A stretch of 64,000 bases of DNA from Lunularia cruciata. Lineage: Eukaryota; Streptophyta; Marchantiopsida; Lunulariales; Lunulariaceae. Each line of letters opens with the position of its first letter. Position 1 is the stretch's first letter. The DNA lies in the NCBI GenBank assembly GCA_948567375.1, contig OX419759.1:16460744-16524743 (forward strand), in the 5' to 3' direction. Both the position numbers and the translations under genes were made by a program. Below the pieces are notes generated by a model. It made no database searches and had not been told where the DNA came from. It was given only the letters and a program-made list of their open reading frames with translations. This document shows, one piece after another, positions 12,322 through 23,061 of this stretch.

Positions 12322-12775
12322 CATCATGCCATTTGTAGTGTTGCATCTAGATTGCTTGGACATTGGAGTTGCAATGATAGTAGTTAGTGTTATTTCAACA
12401 ATTTCTCAGAGACTATTTTCCGACGATCAAATTTGGTGTTTGCAATATTGACTTCACGGTGGGGCCTACCGTCACTTTGCACCATTTGCACCGTCAAGTG
12501 TGCCGTCAACGGGACTGTTAGGGTTTCAGACCTAGCTCAAGTCCAAAAGGTATACTTTTGAAGTGCAGCTCCAGAGAGCTTCTTTGATGTTGAGCCTTCG
12601 AGTTCTTGGCTATGGTGGATAGAGGCCAACAAGCATCACCTAGATTCTCTTAGCTAGAGTGGATGTGGCTTGATTGTAATCAGTGCCCAATTGTTGGCAG
12701 TTTATAGAGTGACAGATCAAATACTAATCTGAGTTGAGTTGAGTTGAGTTGAGGGTGGTAAACAATCTGATTACA
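12322..12775 (+). mobile_element. 5' LTR of element Y, lacking its last ~105 bases
   Basis: It aligns with 21667-22110 and 56682-57120 from the start through CACGGTGGGGCC, CCTTCGAGTTC and the GAGTT microsatellite to CAATCTGATTA. The last block of the LTR (TTGTGGCACTTTAGA to the end) is missing here, and unrelated sequence begins at about 12775. Confidence 0.8.
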
Positions 12776-14280
12776 TCAAAGAAGTGAAATCAGGGGGAAA
12801 TTGGGTGCAGGAACTTTAAGTGTTGGTGGTATCTCCAAGCTTGGTGGATCATTGGTAGCTCGATTGAAGTTTAGTTTTTCCTTGGTATGCAGAAGCTTGT
12901 TGCTTGATGCAAATTTGGCAGTAAGGCGGATGGTGTGTGGTAGTGCTGGCCAATTTTCAAGCAAAGAAGAATCATTTTTGAGCAATGGTTGTGACTTTGA
13001 GCTCAAGAGGTGAAGGCAGGACCAATTTGTTGTGAGTTGGGCTCAGAAAGTAAAATTGAAGGTGGGGTTGTGAAGCTATTCTCATTAATTTATGATTTGG
13101 AGAAACTCGTGTTTTCAATTTGGCTTGAGTGAAGAGTTAGCGGGGGATTTGGCGGTCAGCCAACTTGAGGGTTTATATCAGATTTTACATCAGATTTTGG
13201 CTGGATTTTATGTCAAATTTTGGCCAGAATTGGAAAAGTTTTGCTGGTTGGCCAGATTTGGAGGAGTTTTGCTAAGTTGGATGACTTTCATAAGTTTGGA
13301 GGAGTTTCACCAGATTTTGGAGGAGGTTCAAAGTGGCAAGAAGAAAGGACTCATTTGGTTGAATCTTGGCATTTCAAGGCTTCAAGGCATAGGATTGTGG
13401 GCTATGAGAGGCTACAAAGGCCTAGAAGGGCCAACAAGCCAGCTTGTTGGCATGAGGCTAGCTGGTTTAGAGTAGATCATGGTCATTGGTTGGCAAAATC
13501 TGCCCATCTTGCTAGATTATGTGCAATAGGGTTTGACCCCTAGATCTCTTGTTCCTAGACTAGTGCCCTAGGCAACTGGTCCACCCTCACTTGTTCTCCT
13601 AGTGACTATGCCACTGTTATCTATACACTTGTAGCTTTGGCTAGGAGAGGCAGTTTGATCTCATTCTTGGTAGCTTATGACTACAATACAAACTTCTCTT
13701 ATGTCAAATGCCAAATGGTGGCAGAGTCAGTCTTGTGTTGTTTTATGAGATGGAAGGTTTTCATTTAGATTTCTTGTGATTGGACCCTTTCCATTCTCTA
13801 CTTCCTGTTTGTGCACCATGTTTGTGTGAGGTGTCCTGACTTTTGAGCGTTGGTGCTCTGGTGTGCTCTTGATAGTGAGGCTGGAGAGATGACCAATCAG
13901 ACTATCTTTGTTTCTCTTTGGTAAGGCAAGAAGTGATGACTTGCAGATTGTGAGAGTGCGTGTTGTGATGGTAGGTTACAGGTTGCCCTTTCCCCTAGTG
14001 CAGTTATCTCAACTAGAGTTACATTAATGGATGGTGCTTAGTTGGTATTAGCACTTGATGGTGTTGGCACTTGGAAGGATACTAGTAGTTGCAGTTTGTG
14101 GTTCCAATTTGCTATTGCTGTTACTTTCTCACAGACGGAGTTCTTTGGGGATTCTAGAAGAGATAGCCTTGCAGTACATAGTAGGTTTAAACAAAGTGGT
14201 GCTCAATATCAGCCTGTATCTCAGGTCCCAGTGAGGGAGGAGATTGACTCTGAGTTGGAGTTTGACACATGAGTTGATTC
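12776..14280 (+). other. Long leader of element Y, no recognisable gene
   Basis: About 1.5 kb between the 5' LTR and gag. The short ORFs at 13092-13543 overlap in different frames and look fortuitous. The primer-binding site expected right after the LTR is not visible. TTGGTATTAGCAC at 14042 loosely resembles an initiator-Met site but is 1.27 kb too far in. Confidence 0.4.
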
Positions 14281-15516
14281 AGTTGAGAGTGCACTTGGTG
14301 TGTCCACACTATTGTTGTGGGACATGGACAAGGTTTATGGGGCCTCCAAAGGCCCTAGGCGTTACTCTAGTATAGTGGGTACCATTGAGTTGAATGACTT
14401 CATCCAAGAGCTTGATAGTTGGTGTAATTTGTAGCAAATGTAGAACCCGCCTTTGTTTACACCCTTCATGGCATGGAAGAGGTTGTTTCAACATCTGGAG
14501 GGTCCACCGATGGATGACTACCATGAGTTTAGGAGAGCTCATTTGGAGGAGATCAAGTTATAGAGACAGTATTGGTCTTTGAACTATATCTCTATCACTT
14601 TAGGTTTGGTGGCCAGGAGTAGATTGGCTATACCTACGAGTTCTAGCTCAAGTAGTGTTAGTGGAGCTAGTGGAGGTGCACTAGCTAGAGATAGTGCTAC
14701 TATGAGTGGAGGTGCTACTGCATGAGGTGGTGTGGTACCGGGGTTTAACCACATGGTGGAGTTCTTCTAGTGTTTGAGGCGGAACTACCAAGGAGTGCGG
14801 ACTGACAAGCTGAGGAGCTTGCAAGAGCTCCAACGAAAGGCTGGAGAGAGCCTATGCAAGGCATATACTTGCATGAAGCGGCTGACCAGTTTCACTTAGG
14901 AGTAACTAAGGCCCAAGCAATCCAGTTTTGGTATGGGATACTGGACATGGAGTTGCAATGTAGAGTTGTGATGCTACATTATTACAAACTACTTTGCCTA
15001 CTTTGGCAGTGGTCTTTGGTTTGGCTGAGTGTATTGAGCTCAACATGGTGGAAGAGAGGGTAGTAGGGAGACCTCATCCACGGTTGTGACTTCTTCTAGA
15101 GTGTAGCAAAGTGCACCACGCCTAATTGGTTTTCAAGGACAGGGTGGACAGCCTAGATCCTATAGAGCAAGTGGAGGCCTAGTGGAGTTAGACCCTTACC
15201 TTCATTTTTGGGTCAATAGCAGCCAGTGAGTGGTGGTGTTGCTTGTTGGACTTGTGGTGGACCTCACCATCGGAGGGAGTGTACTCAAGGCAGTGAACTT
15301 GATACCTTGGGTGCATCACAACCAGCACAGAGGCAGTGTGAGCATTGCTACAGATTTGGTCACACTAGTGATCGGTGTTTTGACCTACACTTGGAGTCAC
15401 TGAGTGGTAGGGCTGTTATGGTAGGTAGTAGAGGAGCTCCAATTCATGAAGACAAGGTGGTGGTAGAGGATCTACACCTAGTAGGGGTGCAGTACATGCT
15501 CTTACTTCTGATATAG
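14281..15516 (+). pseudogene. gag of element Y
   Basis: The region at about 14330-14570 reads as gypsy gag capsid (FMAWKRLFQHLEGPPMDDYH). It is followed by a Ser/Gly linker and a second capsid-like block (LRSLQELQRKAGESL). The nucleocapsid end at 15226-15340 has two zinc knuckles: CWTCGGPHHRREC and a canonical CCHC, CEHCYRFGHTSDRC. Stops split the capsid. The product would have been the structural protein that packages element RNA. Confidence 0.75.
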
Positions 15517-15518
15517 CT

Positions 15519-16990
15519 ATGGCTACTTGGATTGATCAGTTGGAGCAAAGATTGGCTAGTATAGCCATTGCTCAAAGGAGATTAGATTTGGGTGTTGAGG
15601 CTTCCACCTCATATGCTAGTGATAGAGATGCTTTGGACTTCATGTGTGGAGCAACACAAGTGGATGCATCTGCAGTAGTGACTAGGAGTGCAGTACGTGC
15701 TCCAAAGCCTAAAGGAGCATCAATGGAGTTAGACCCACAAAGAGGAGAGGTTGGGAGACAGGTCAAACTTCCACAATCTTTCACACTATCTAAGGCATTG
15801 CAGATAACATCCATGGCTCTTAGACGTCCTAGTGTAGGTGTGGTAGGTGGTGATGGAGTGCATGATGGACTACCTGCTAGTCAGCTACCTACTACTACAC
15901 AAACTAAGTCTAGCATGATGTTAACGTTCGCTCAGCGGATTATGTGGCATCCTTTGTTTTTGGCCAGTGATATGTTTACATTGGGAGTTTACGCAGCCCC
16001 AATGTTCCAGTTGGCTGCCACGCTGTGTGAGAGTAGGGATGATGTGGTTCCTACTACTAGAGCAAAGGTGGTTGATAGTGGAGCTGACTTGGTTGAGAAG
16101 CATGGGATCCGTTCAGCGACCAATGGTTTATGGCAAGCAGCAACGACTAGACTGGAGGAGTTGCCAACTAGACCAGCCTTTGAGAGAGCACGGTTTACAC
16201 CTAGTGTTGTCCTATTGGATAACCAGAGGAGAATTTTCCATTTGGTGGGACTTTTAGGGAAGGTCTATGCACCATAAAGAGTCTTGTTAGACTTTGGTGT
16301 GCAGCCTCTTATGTTGGGGAAGGCTGCAGTTATCGGTCTAGAGTTACGGAAGACCAATATGGAGAAGTGCCCATTTCAGATCCAGACATCTCTAGGTGGT
16401 GGTTTGACATAGTACATCATACGTGGAGAGCTTGTTGTCCAGGTTCAGCCTAGTCATCAGACTGATAGCTCAGTGGTGAGAGCTCACGCTATTGCGACAA
16501 TAGTTGAGTCATATGATGTGCTAGTTGGGGGAGTAGTGTTATACCCTATGGGTTTCAACATTGACTATTGGGAGGAGACAACTTCCTATAGACCAAGTTG
16601 GTAGTCTGGTGAGGGACGGGTATGTTGCCTACCAATACACTTCAGTAATGGTAGTCTTGGCTCACTACAGTCCGAGACTATGGTAGCATCAATTTTAGCT
16701 TTCAATGGTATACTTACTTGGCCTAGTGACTTGTTGGAGAGGAACGCCCATGTAGAGGATACTCTAGTACCAAAGGAGATCACTTGAATTTGGAGTACAA
16801 GTAGGATTGTTCCATCCACCTTGGATGTTCCATTGTGGAGTTTAGAGGAGGCATTGCAGCAGCATGCAGATCAGTTTGTGCAACAGGCTTGGAGTGGAGC
16901 CTTCATACCATCAAGAGATGAGTGTGAGGATGAGCCTCCAAAGTTGACTACTTTGACACCTCTAGATACCACACTCATTGCTTGGTAGTA
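15519..16990 (+). pseudogene. Protease region of element Y
   Basis: An open stretch of 252 codons (15519-16277) links gag to a retropepsin-like block just after its stop: VLLDFGVQPLMLGKAAVIGL at about 16281-16340. The position fits the aspartic protease active site, with the usual D-[ST]-G replaced by DFG. A conserved-looking block around VLVGGVVLYPMGF (about 16515-16560) follows. The frame stays the same into the methyltransferase domain, which suggests protease and methyltransferase were made as one polyprotein segment. Confidence 0.6.
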
Positions 16991-16991
16991 T

Positions 16992-17978
16992 CCAATAGAG
17001 GGGATATGTCTATTGGAGTTGTTTGGTGAGATTAGCACCGAACTAGCTATGGTATTACAGGCGGGTATATGAGTATAGAGGTACTTGTATGTAGAGAGAG
17101 ATTAGACTGCTAGGTGAGTCTCTCTATATCATATGGTACACTTGGCCTATTGGTATCTGGAGTTATTACCAATGTCAATAGTCAGAAGTTACCAGAAAGT
17201 CCTACCAACAGACATTTCCTTACTAGGTGCACATGATCTAGAGAGATATGGACCTATTCACTTGGTGACTTCTAGATGGCTATGTCAAGGACATACACGT
17301 GCTGGCCAAGGTTTGGGTCATTAGGATCCTCATTCTAGTGTGTTTTGGGAGATATTATGGACACTACAAAATCTCCAGGTTCATCAGTCCGTTCCTCTAG
17401 CTTACTTTTTGGAGAACGTTCCTTTGATGGGTGATTCTTGCACCAGAGTGGTGATGAGTACACATCTGGTCCATTCTTGGATGGGACCTGATGTATTGTT
17501 AGATGCAGCCAGAGTGGGATCACGGGCTCATTGTCTTTGTCTTTGGTGGAAAAAACTCTTACTCAAAGAGGTTCTATAGCATGCTTATGATGGGATTCAA
17601 CAACTTGACCACATCCTTGTTGATGATATCTTGGATGTTGGGCATCAGTCTCAGATAGTGGTAGTGGTTGATAGGTCACCTATGGTAGTGGTGAACCTAG
17701 TTGGACAGCCTATAGCCGCATTTCCCACACTCATGAGTTTCCTAGGCTCTCATGCTTTTTAGGAAGGAGGATCTAGACTTGTTTGGGACTCACAATTATA
17801 GTAGTTGGTGGAGCCTAATGTTGATGAGAGAGAGCCGGGGATGGGTTTTTGCACTAGTATTACTACTGTTCTAGTAGTGTCAGAGGCATCCAAGCATCAG
17901 GTGCTAGGTCAGGCTATGGACCTGAATTGTTTGACCTGGATTGTGAGCTTGGCTTGGCAGAGCAACATAGGATGCACT
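16992..17978 (+). pseudogene. C5-cytosine DNA methyltransferase domain of element Y
   Basis: One frame, the same as the protease, carries the C5-methyltransferase motifs in order. Motif I-like LLELFGEIST (AdoMet binding) is at about 17010-17039. Motif II-like RYLYVERD is at about 17079-17102. Motif IV is at 17274-17300, with CQGHTRAG; its catalytic Cys codon is 17283-17285, and the usual preceding Pro is Leu. Motif VI ENVP is at 17412-17423. Motif VIII-like GSRAH is at 17517-17531, ending in a Trp-rich block. The C-terminal ER..MGF block is near 17830, and LGQAMDLNCLTWIV (motif X position) near 17910-17950. A target-recognition region lies between. About eight in-frame stops make it inactive. 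The normal reaction is transfer of methyl from AdoMet to cytosine C5. I lean to a DNMT-type enzyme; the exact subfamily needs a tree. Confidence 0.82.
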
Positions 17979-18300
17979 TGATAGGCATCACCACTTTGAC
18001 ACTTGTGAGCCATATGCCTATCGAGACGATTTAGGCACATGTTGGGGGTGATGGACCGAGTGGGCATGGTATTCTAGGGACACAACCAATAGCTACTAGG
18101 AAGAGTGGTCTACTTGGAGTCCATCTAAGTGAGTGTGGGCTACTTGGATACATCCTTGGTCCACTTGGGATGTAGCTAGAGGACGTTTGGAGCTTGCAGC
18201 TAGAGTGGAGGGAGTTTTTCACACATAGGTTGGGACCTCTTGTGGTTGGGAGCATGACACTATTGCTCCTAAGGGCCCAATGTAGCAGCCAGTAAGTATG
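17979..18300 (+). other. Spacer between methyltransferase and RT of element Y
   Basis: About 320 bases with no recognisable domain. The reading frame shifts here: the methyltransferase lies in frame with 15519, while RT to PHD lies in frame with 18520. Whether the shift was original or came from decay cannot be told from one copy. Confidence 0.4.
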
Positions 18301-20010
18301 TCTTCCACTCCTACTATAGTTACAGAGGATACTTGGGAGCTAGATCTTGGACCCAAGCTTACTGGAGAGGAAAGACAGAGGGTATGGAGGTTCTTGAGGA
18401 GCCACATGAGTTGTTTTGCCTTTAGTATGAAGGATTTGGGTGCTCTAAAAGGACTTGGTGTATAGATTGAGCTGACTAGCAATACACCAGTTTTCTGACG
18501 TCCTTATCAATATAGTGAGATGGAGAGGATATTGATTCAATGCCAAATTAGTGACATTTTTGAGGCTGGTTTGGTGGAGATTTCACATGGAGAGTATGCA
18601 TCAGCAACAGTGATGCCAGCCAAGAAGGATATGCATAACAACTATACAGATAGGTGGATGTGTGGAGATTACCGTCCTATCAACCGACAAACCAAGGTTG
18701 ATTGGTATGCCATGCCTACAGCGGAGGAGATTTTTGATGCGATTGGGCATGCAAAGGTCTTTAGTACTTTGGATCTTCAAGCGGGATATCATCAGTTGCC
18801 GATCAAGGAGGAGGATAAGTCCAAGATAGCATTTTAGGCTATTGATCCTCACGGCAAGGATGTGTTATATCAGTGGAGGTTCTTACTGTTTGGGTTAAAG
18901 AACGCTCCTACTGAGTTCTAAAGGGTCATGGATAAGATCCTAGTTGGATTGGATTTTGCTTGGTGCTATATTGATGACATTTTAGTCTATAGCACTAATG
19001 TGGAGGAGTATGAGAGACAATTGTTGGAGGTGTTTGAGAGGTTGAGATCTCATGGACTCAAATTACATCCTGGGAAGTGTAGGTTCTTCCACGAGCAGAT
19101 TGAGTATTTGGATCACACTATCTACCCCGGAGGACTTGGTGTTCAACAGACCAAGGTGGAGACTATTGCACATATTCCTCGGCCTACAAATGTGAGCAAA
19201 GTTCAAGCATTCCTTGGGTTGGTGAACTTCTATCGCCGCTATGTTAGAGGATTTAGTGCCATGGCCAAGGCCTTGACAAAGCTGACCAAGCTTACATAGG
19301 AGTGGTGTTGGGGAGATGAGCAGGAGAGAGCTTTTGTAGAGCTCAAGGAGGGGTTGACATATGTTCCTATTTCGAGGAGACCGATCAGAGGACAACCATT
19401 TTAGGTCCATACTGATTGGAGTATGTTGGGGCTTGGAGCGGTGCTCACCCAACATGATGATGAGGAGCAGGAGTTTGTGGTGGCCTATGCTAGTTGCTCC
19501 AACAATTCAGCGGAGGCAAAGTATAGTTCATATGAGAGAGAGTGCTTGGCAACAGTTTGGGCAGTAGCTCATTTTTTATGTTACCTATTCGGTAACCCCT
19601 TCACTCTCATCATTGACCATCAGCCACTGAAGTGATTGATGGAGTCCGACAAGCTTTCAAGGAAGCTTGCACAATGGGCTCTAATTTTATAGGAGTATGA
19701 TTTCATGGTTGTTCAGAAACCTGGAGTGGTGAACCATGATGCAGATAGGTTAAGTAGAAACCCATGTCCTAGCCAACAAGATCAGACCGGAGCACATTGG
19801 CATGGTGAGACAGATGAGGAGATGGTGCTAGGTTGGCATGCATCAGCCTTTCTATGTATATTTTCAGAGGCTTTGGTGGTATCTCCCTCAACACATATAG
19901 GAGGAGTTATTGAAGTCATAGATCCAAAGAGTGAAGATATTGGTACAATTCAGCGAGACATTCATGATGATGTCTTAGTGATGGACTATCTTTGACTGGT
20001 GTTGTGAGTA
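18301..20010 (+). pseudogene. Reverse transcriptase and RNase H of element Y
   Basis: One frame broken by about seven stops. RT blocks: VMPAKKD, WMCGDYRPINRQT, FSTLDLQAGYHQLPIKEEDK, LLFGLKNAP, and the catalytic CYIDDILVYS at about 18964-18993. Then come VQAFLGLVNFYRRYV and the RNase H region with YASCSNNSAEAKYSSYEREC, FTLIIDHQPLK and DADRLSRNP. All are typical of Ty3/gypsy. The RT copies element RNA to DNA and RNase H degrades the template. Confidence 0.9.
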
Positions 20011-20039
20011 GCACAGTTGGGGCCAAGGAGAGAGATTGT

Positions 20040-21160
20040 GTTCTTCAACGAGCCAGACGGTTCAGATTTGGAGAGCAAACACCTTTTGCGTGTATGGGAG
20101 GATGGTAGAGTGTGAGTAGTACCACTTCCATCTTAGAGACCACAATTTGTCCGTCATCCTCATGAGGAGCTAGGACATTTTGGAATAAAGCGTTCATATA
20201 GCTTACTCCAAAGTCACTATTGGTGGTTCGGTATGCAGACCAAGGTATAGTTGTTTGTTGCTAGATGTGTGGTTTGTGACCAAGTTAGAGCATCATTCAA
20301 TGCTCCTATGCCATAGTTACACCCATTACCTATCATGGGGTTGGGTTACCATTGGAGTTTGGACTTTGCTGGACCTTTACCATTGATTGTGAGACATCAT
20401 GGGTATGTTTTGGTGATGGTGGAGCACTTCTCCAAGTGGATTGAGTTGGTGGAACTTCCTCACAAGTCTAGTGAAGGGATAGCTTACTCATTCCTAGATC
20501 AAGTTCTTAGTCATTTTGGTGCACCAGCTGAGTTCTTTATTGATCAAGGTACAAAGTTCTTGGGGGAGTTTCATGTCTTGTGTGACAAGGCTTTGATTGA
20601 TCATCATACTACATCTCGAGATCACCTTGAGGTAGATTGCTTAGTAGAGAGAGTGGTTTAGACGGTGAAGAGAGGATTGCAAAAGTATGGTTTGCAGAGA
20701 GACCACTTGGGAGATTGGGATCTCTAGTTACCTTGGTTGGCCATGAGCTATTGGTTCAGCCGGCAAGCCTCCTTAACATTTTTCTCTCCGTACTTTCTAC
20801 TCTATGGACAAGATCCAGATTTACCTGTACCCATTTGTTGAGATGCTACTATAGTTTTGGACTTGGATGACCCCAATGTATGGATGAGGGCATGGGCAGA
20901 GATCTTTTGGAGAGTGATGTTAATGGCCTTTGAGAACTTAGCAATTGCTTAGCATAGAGATACTTTACGCTATGCCACCATTTGAGGAGGAGGTTATAGA
21001 CCCTTGATCCATCAATTTCATCCAGGAGACTATGTATATCTACAGCAAATGGCACCAACAACACTTGATGTTTCAAAAGGTCACACTATCTTGAGAGTGC
21101 GTGAGGTTTTGCTATCTGGAGTCCTTGTGTTAGAAGGAAGTGATGGTGTTGTTTGGAAGG
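20040..21160 (+). pseudogene. Integrase of element Y
   Basis: The HHCC zinc-binding part is at 20150-20300 (HPHEELGHFG, then CVVCDQ). The catalytic core is at 20335-20700 (WSLDFAGPLP, ILVMVEHFSKW-like, then FIDQGTKF), followed by the third catalytic region, which is damaged by a stop. The C-terminal GPY/F-like module lies at about 21013-21180 (FHPGDYVYLQQ to VLEGSDG). It is in frame with RT upstream and with the PHD finger downstream. Confidence 0.85.
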
Positions 21161-21229
21161 ATCATGTGCACAATTGTACACCATGCCACCTCCCAAACAT
21201 TTATGATACTATGGACCCAAGCTTGGCAC

Positions 21230-21390
21230 TTGTACATGCAAGCTTAGGGTGTATGTTATGTGGCTCTTTTGGTGGAGCTACTACTATGTTAGTGTGTGAT
21301 AGTTGTTTGAGAGGATGGCATATGGCATGTATGACTCCTCCCCTCATGGTGGTTCCTCAAGGACAATGGTTATGTCCTAGATGTATTTGA
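21230..21390 (+). pseudogene. C-terminal PHD finger of element Y polyprotein
   Basis: Directly after the integrase C-terminal module and in the same open frame (21004-21390). All eight zinc ligands of a C4HC3 PHD finger are present: GCMLCG (Cys-x2-Cys), LVCDSCLRGWHMAC (Cys-x2-Cys, then His-x2-Cys), and WLCPRC just before the TGA at 21388. The conserved Trp before the last Cys pair is also present. PHD fingers usually read histone H3 tails. Here it takes the place a chromodomain has in chromoviruses, so a role in guiding integration is a reasonable inference. This segment has no stop codon. Confidence 0.88.
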
Positions 21391-21666
21391 CCAATAGCTA
21401 GTTCATTCTTTATATGGTATAGATTGCAGACAGGCAAATAACAATGAAGCTCCATAGCACCTGGCCTCTTGATCTTTGCCCATCATACGGTATACCATAT
21501 ACTTGGAGAAGATGGCTATCTGGAGTTAGAGGGACCTAACCACTAGCTAGAGAGGCGATTGTGGCACTTTAGATTCTATGTATGATTTATGTGTGAGTTG
21601 TGCTTCTATAGTATATGATGTTGATAGTGATGTATGTTGTGTAGCAATGTATATATGCACAATAAC
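21391..21666 (+). other. 3' untranslated part of element Y with a displaced LTR end
   Basis: After the pol stop there are about 160 bases without a gene, then AGAGAGGCGA followed by TGTGGCACTTTAG at about 21552. From there to 21661 the sequence is a copy of the last ~107 bases of the Y LTR (compare 22116-22223). It directly precedes the start of the real 3' LTR, two bases after its end. Confidence 0.7.
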
Positions 21667-22223
21667 TATCACGCCATTTGTAGTGTTGCATCTAGATTGC
21701 TTGGACACTAGAGTTGCAATGATAGTAGTTAGAGTTATTTCAGCAATTTCTCAAAGACTGCTTTTTGACGGTCAAATTTTGTGTTTGGAATATTGACTTC
21801 ACGGTGGGTCCCACCATCACTTTGCACCATTTGCACCATCAAGTGTGTAGTCAATGGGACTGTTAGGGTTTTAGACCTAGCTCAAGTCCAGGGGGTATAC
21901 TTTTGAAGTGCAGCTCCAAAGAGCTCACTTCTCTGATGTTGAGCCTTCGAGTTCTTGGCTATGGTGGACATAGGCCGGCGAGTGCCACCCGGATTCTCTT
22001 AGCTAGAGTGGGTATGGCTTGATTGTAATTAGTGCCCAATTGTTGGCTGTTTAAAGAGTGATAGATCAAATACTGATCTAAGTTGAGTTGAGTTGAGAGT
22101 GGTAAACAATCTGATTATTGTGGCACTTTAGAGCCTATGTATGACTTATGTGTGAGTTGTGCTTCTATAGTGTATGATGCTGATAGCAATGTATGTTGTG
22201 TAGCAATGTATATATGCATAATA
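21667..22223 (+). mobile_element. 3' LTR of element Y
   Basis: 557 bp, from TATCACGCC to GCATAATA, matching the solo LTR at 56682-57227 throughout and the 5' LTR except its missing end. It contains a short GAGTT repeat at about 22082-22098. Confidence 0.85.
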
Positions 22224-23061
22224 AAGCCAAAGTAGAGGTAGACATCAGATCAGATTAGAGTAAATGATTGAGATCTGAAGAAATAATATGAAGAATATGT
22301 GGAATTACACTTTGGATCTAAAGAATTGTAAGTAGCAATTGAAATGGCTAAGGTTGTTAAATAACTATTGAGTGTGTTGCCTATTGAAAGGAGGCATTTG
22401 CAGTGAGTTGTTATTCAATATTCATATTTTTGAAGTTGAGTAAAGTGAAGTGATGTAAGTCAGTGCTTGTTATTTTTGCTTAATTCCAAGTATCAATCTT
22501 GTGTTTGTGTTTGTGTGTGGTTGGAGAAGTTTGATCTGCAATCAATGAGTGTAAGATGTTGGATTCTACAATGTTGATGTTCATTTTGTATGTTTGATCT
22601 TGAGTGGAGTGCAATTGAGGCAATGCCTTGACAAATTTGTGAAGAATTGTAGTGTTGGTTGTATTTTGCATTTTTTATCAGAGAATTGGATTGATGCAAA
22701 GCAATTTGATTGGGGAAGTTGTGCCTTCAATGGAGGGTGGAACACAATTCCAAGGCAAAGTCATTTTGTAGTGAATTATTCTTGTTTGGGAGTCACAATC
22801 ATATCAATCACAATCATATCAATTTGGAAAGGATTTGAAGAATTGTGATTATGGATGTTGGTAATTTGTGACAAGATTGCAAATTGAGCACTTGTTACTC
22901 TCTTTTGGGTGTGATTTCTACCCAAGAGGCTAAAGATGCAATCAAGAAGAACTACTTTGTGACATTTTACTTTGTATTTGACCATTTTTCACCAATATCC
23001 TTGTGGGAACAAACAATTACTTATTGATTACTACAAAAGTGATACTTGTTGGGTTGTCACA
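22224..23061 (+). mobile_element. 3' part of the W2 LTR
   Basis: It starts AAGCCAAAGTAGAGG, matching 4636 onward in the solo LTR, and ends TTGGGTTGTCACA at 23061. It continues the LTR cut by Y at 12321. About 838 bp remain, against 828 bp in the 3561-5463 copy. Confidence 0.82.

Larger units (their letters stand above)
12322..22223 (+). mobile_element. Ty3/gypsy element Y with methyltransferase and PHD domains
   Basis: It is bounded by CATCATGCC on the left and GCATAATA on the right, decayed forms of the TGTCACGCC and CACGACA ends of the related solo LTR at 56682-57227. The flanks are TAGC (12318-12321) and AAGC (22224-22227), a 4-bp target duplication with one change. Outer sequence on both sides joins into one W-family LTR (compare 4560-4700). 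Order: 5' LTR, long leader, gag, protease, DNA methyltransferase, RT, RNase H, integrase, PHD finger, 3' LTR. Stops throughout make it inactive. Confidence 0.85.

Noticed and set aside
12733-12757. GAGTT repeat as a telomere-like or regulatory array
   Set aside because: It is part of the Y LTR and recurs at the same LTR position at 22082 and 57084.
14041-14056. TGGTATTAG as an initiator-Met primer site for Y
   Set aside because: It lies 1.27 kb downstream of the 5' LTR, and the match is short and gapped.
15572-16103. Minus-strand and alternate-frame ORFs over the Y protease region
   Set aside because: They overlap the longer frame that leads in frame into the protease and methyltransferase blocks. 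No motifs of their own.
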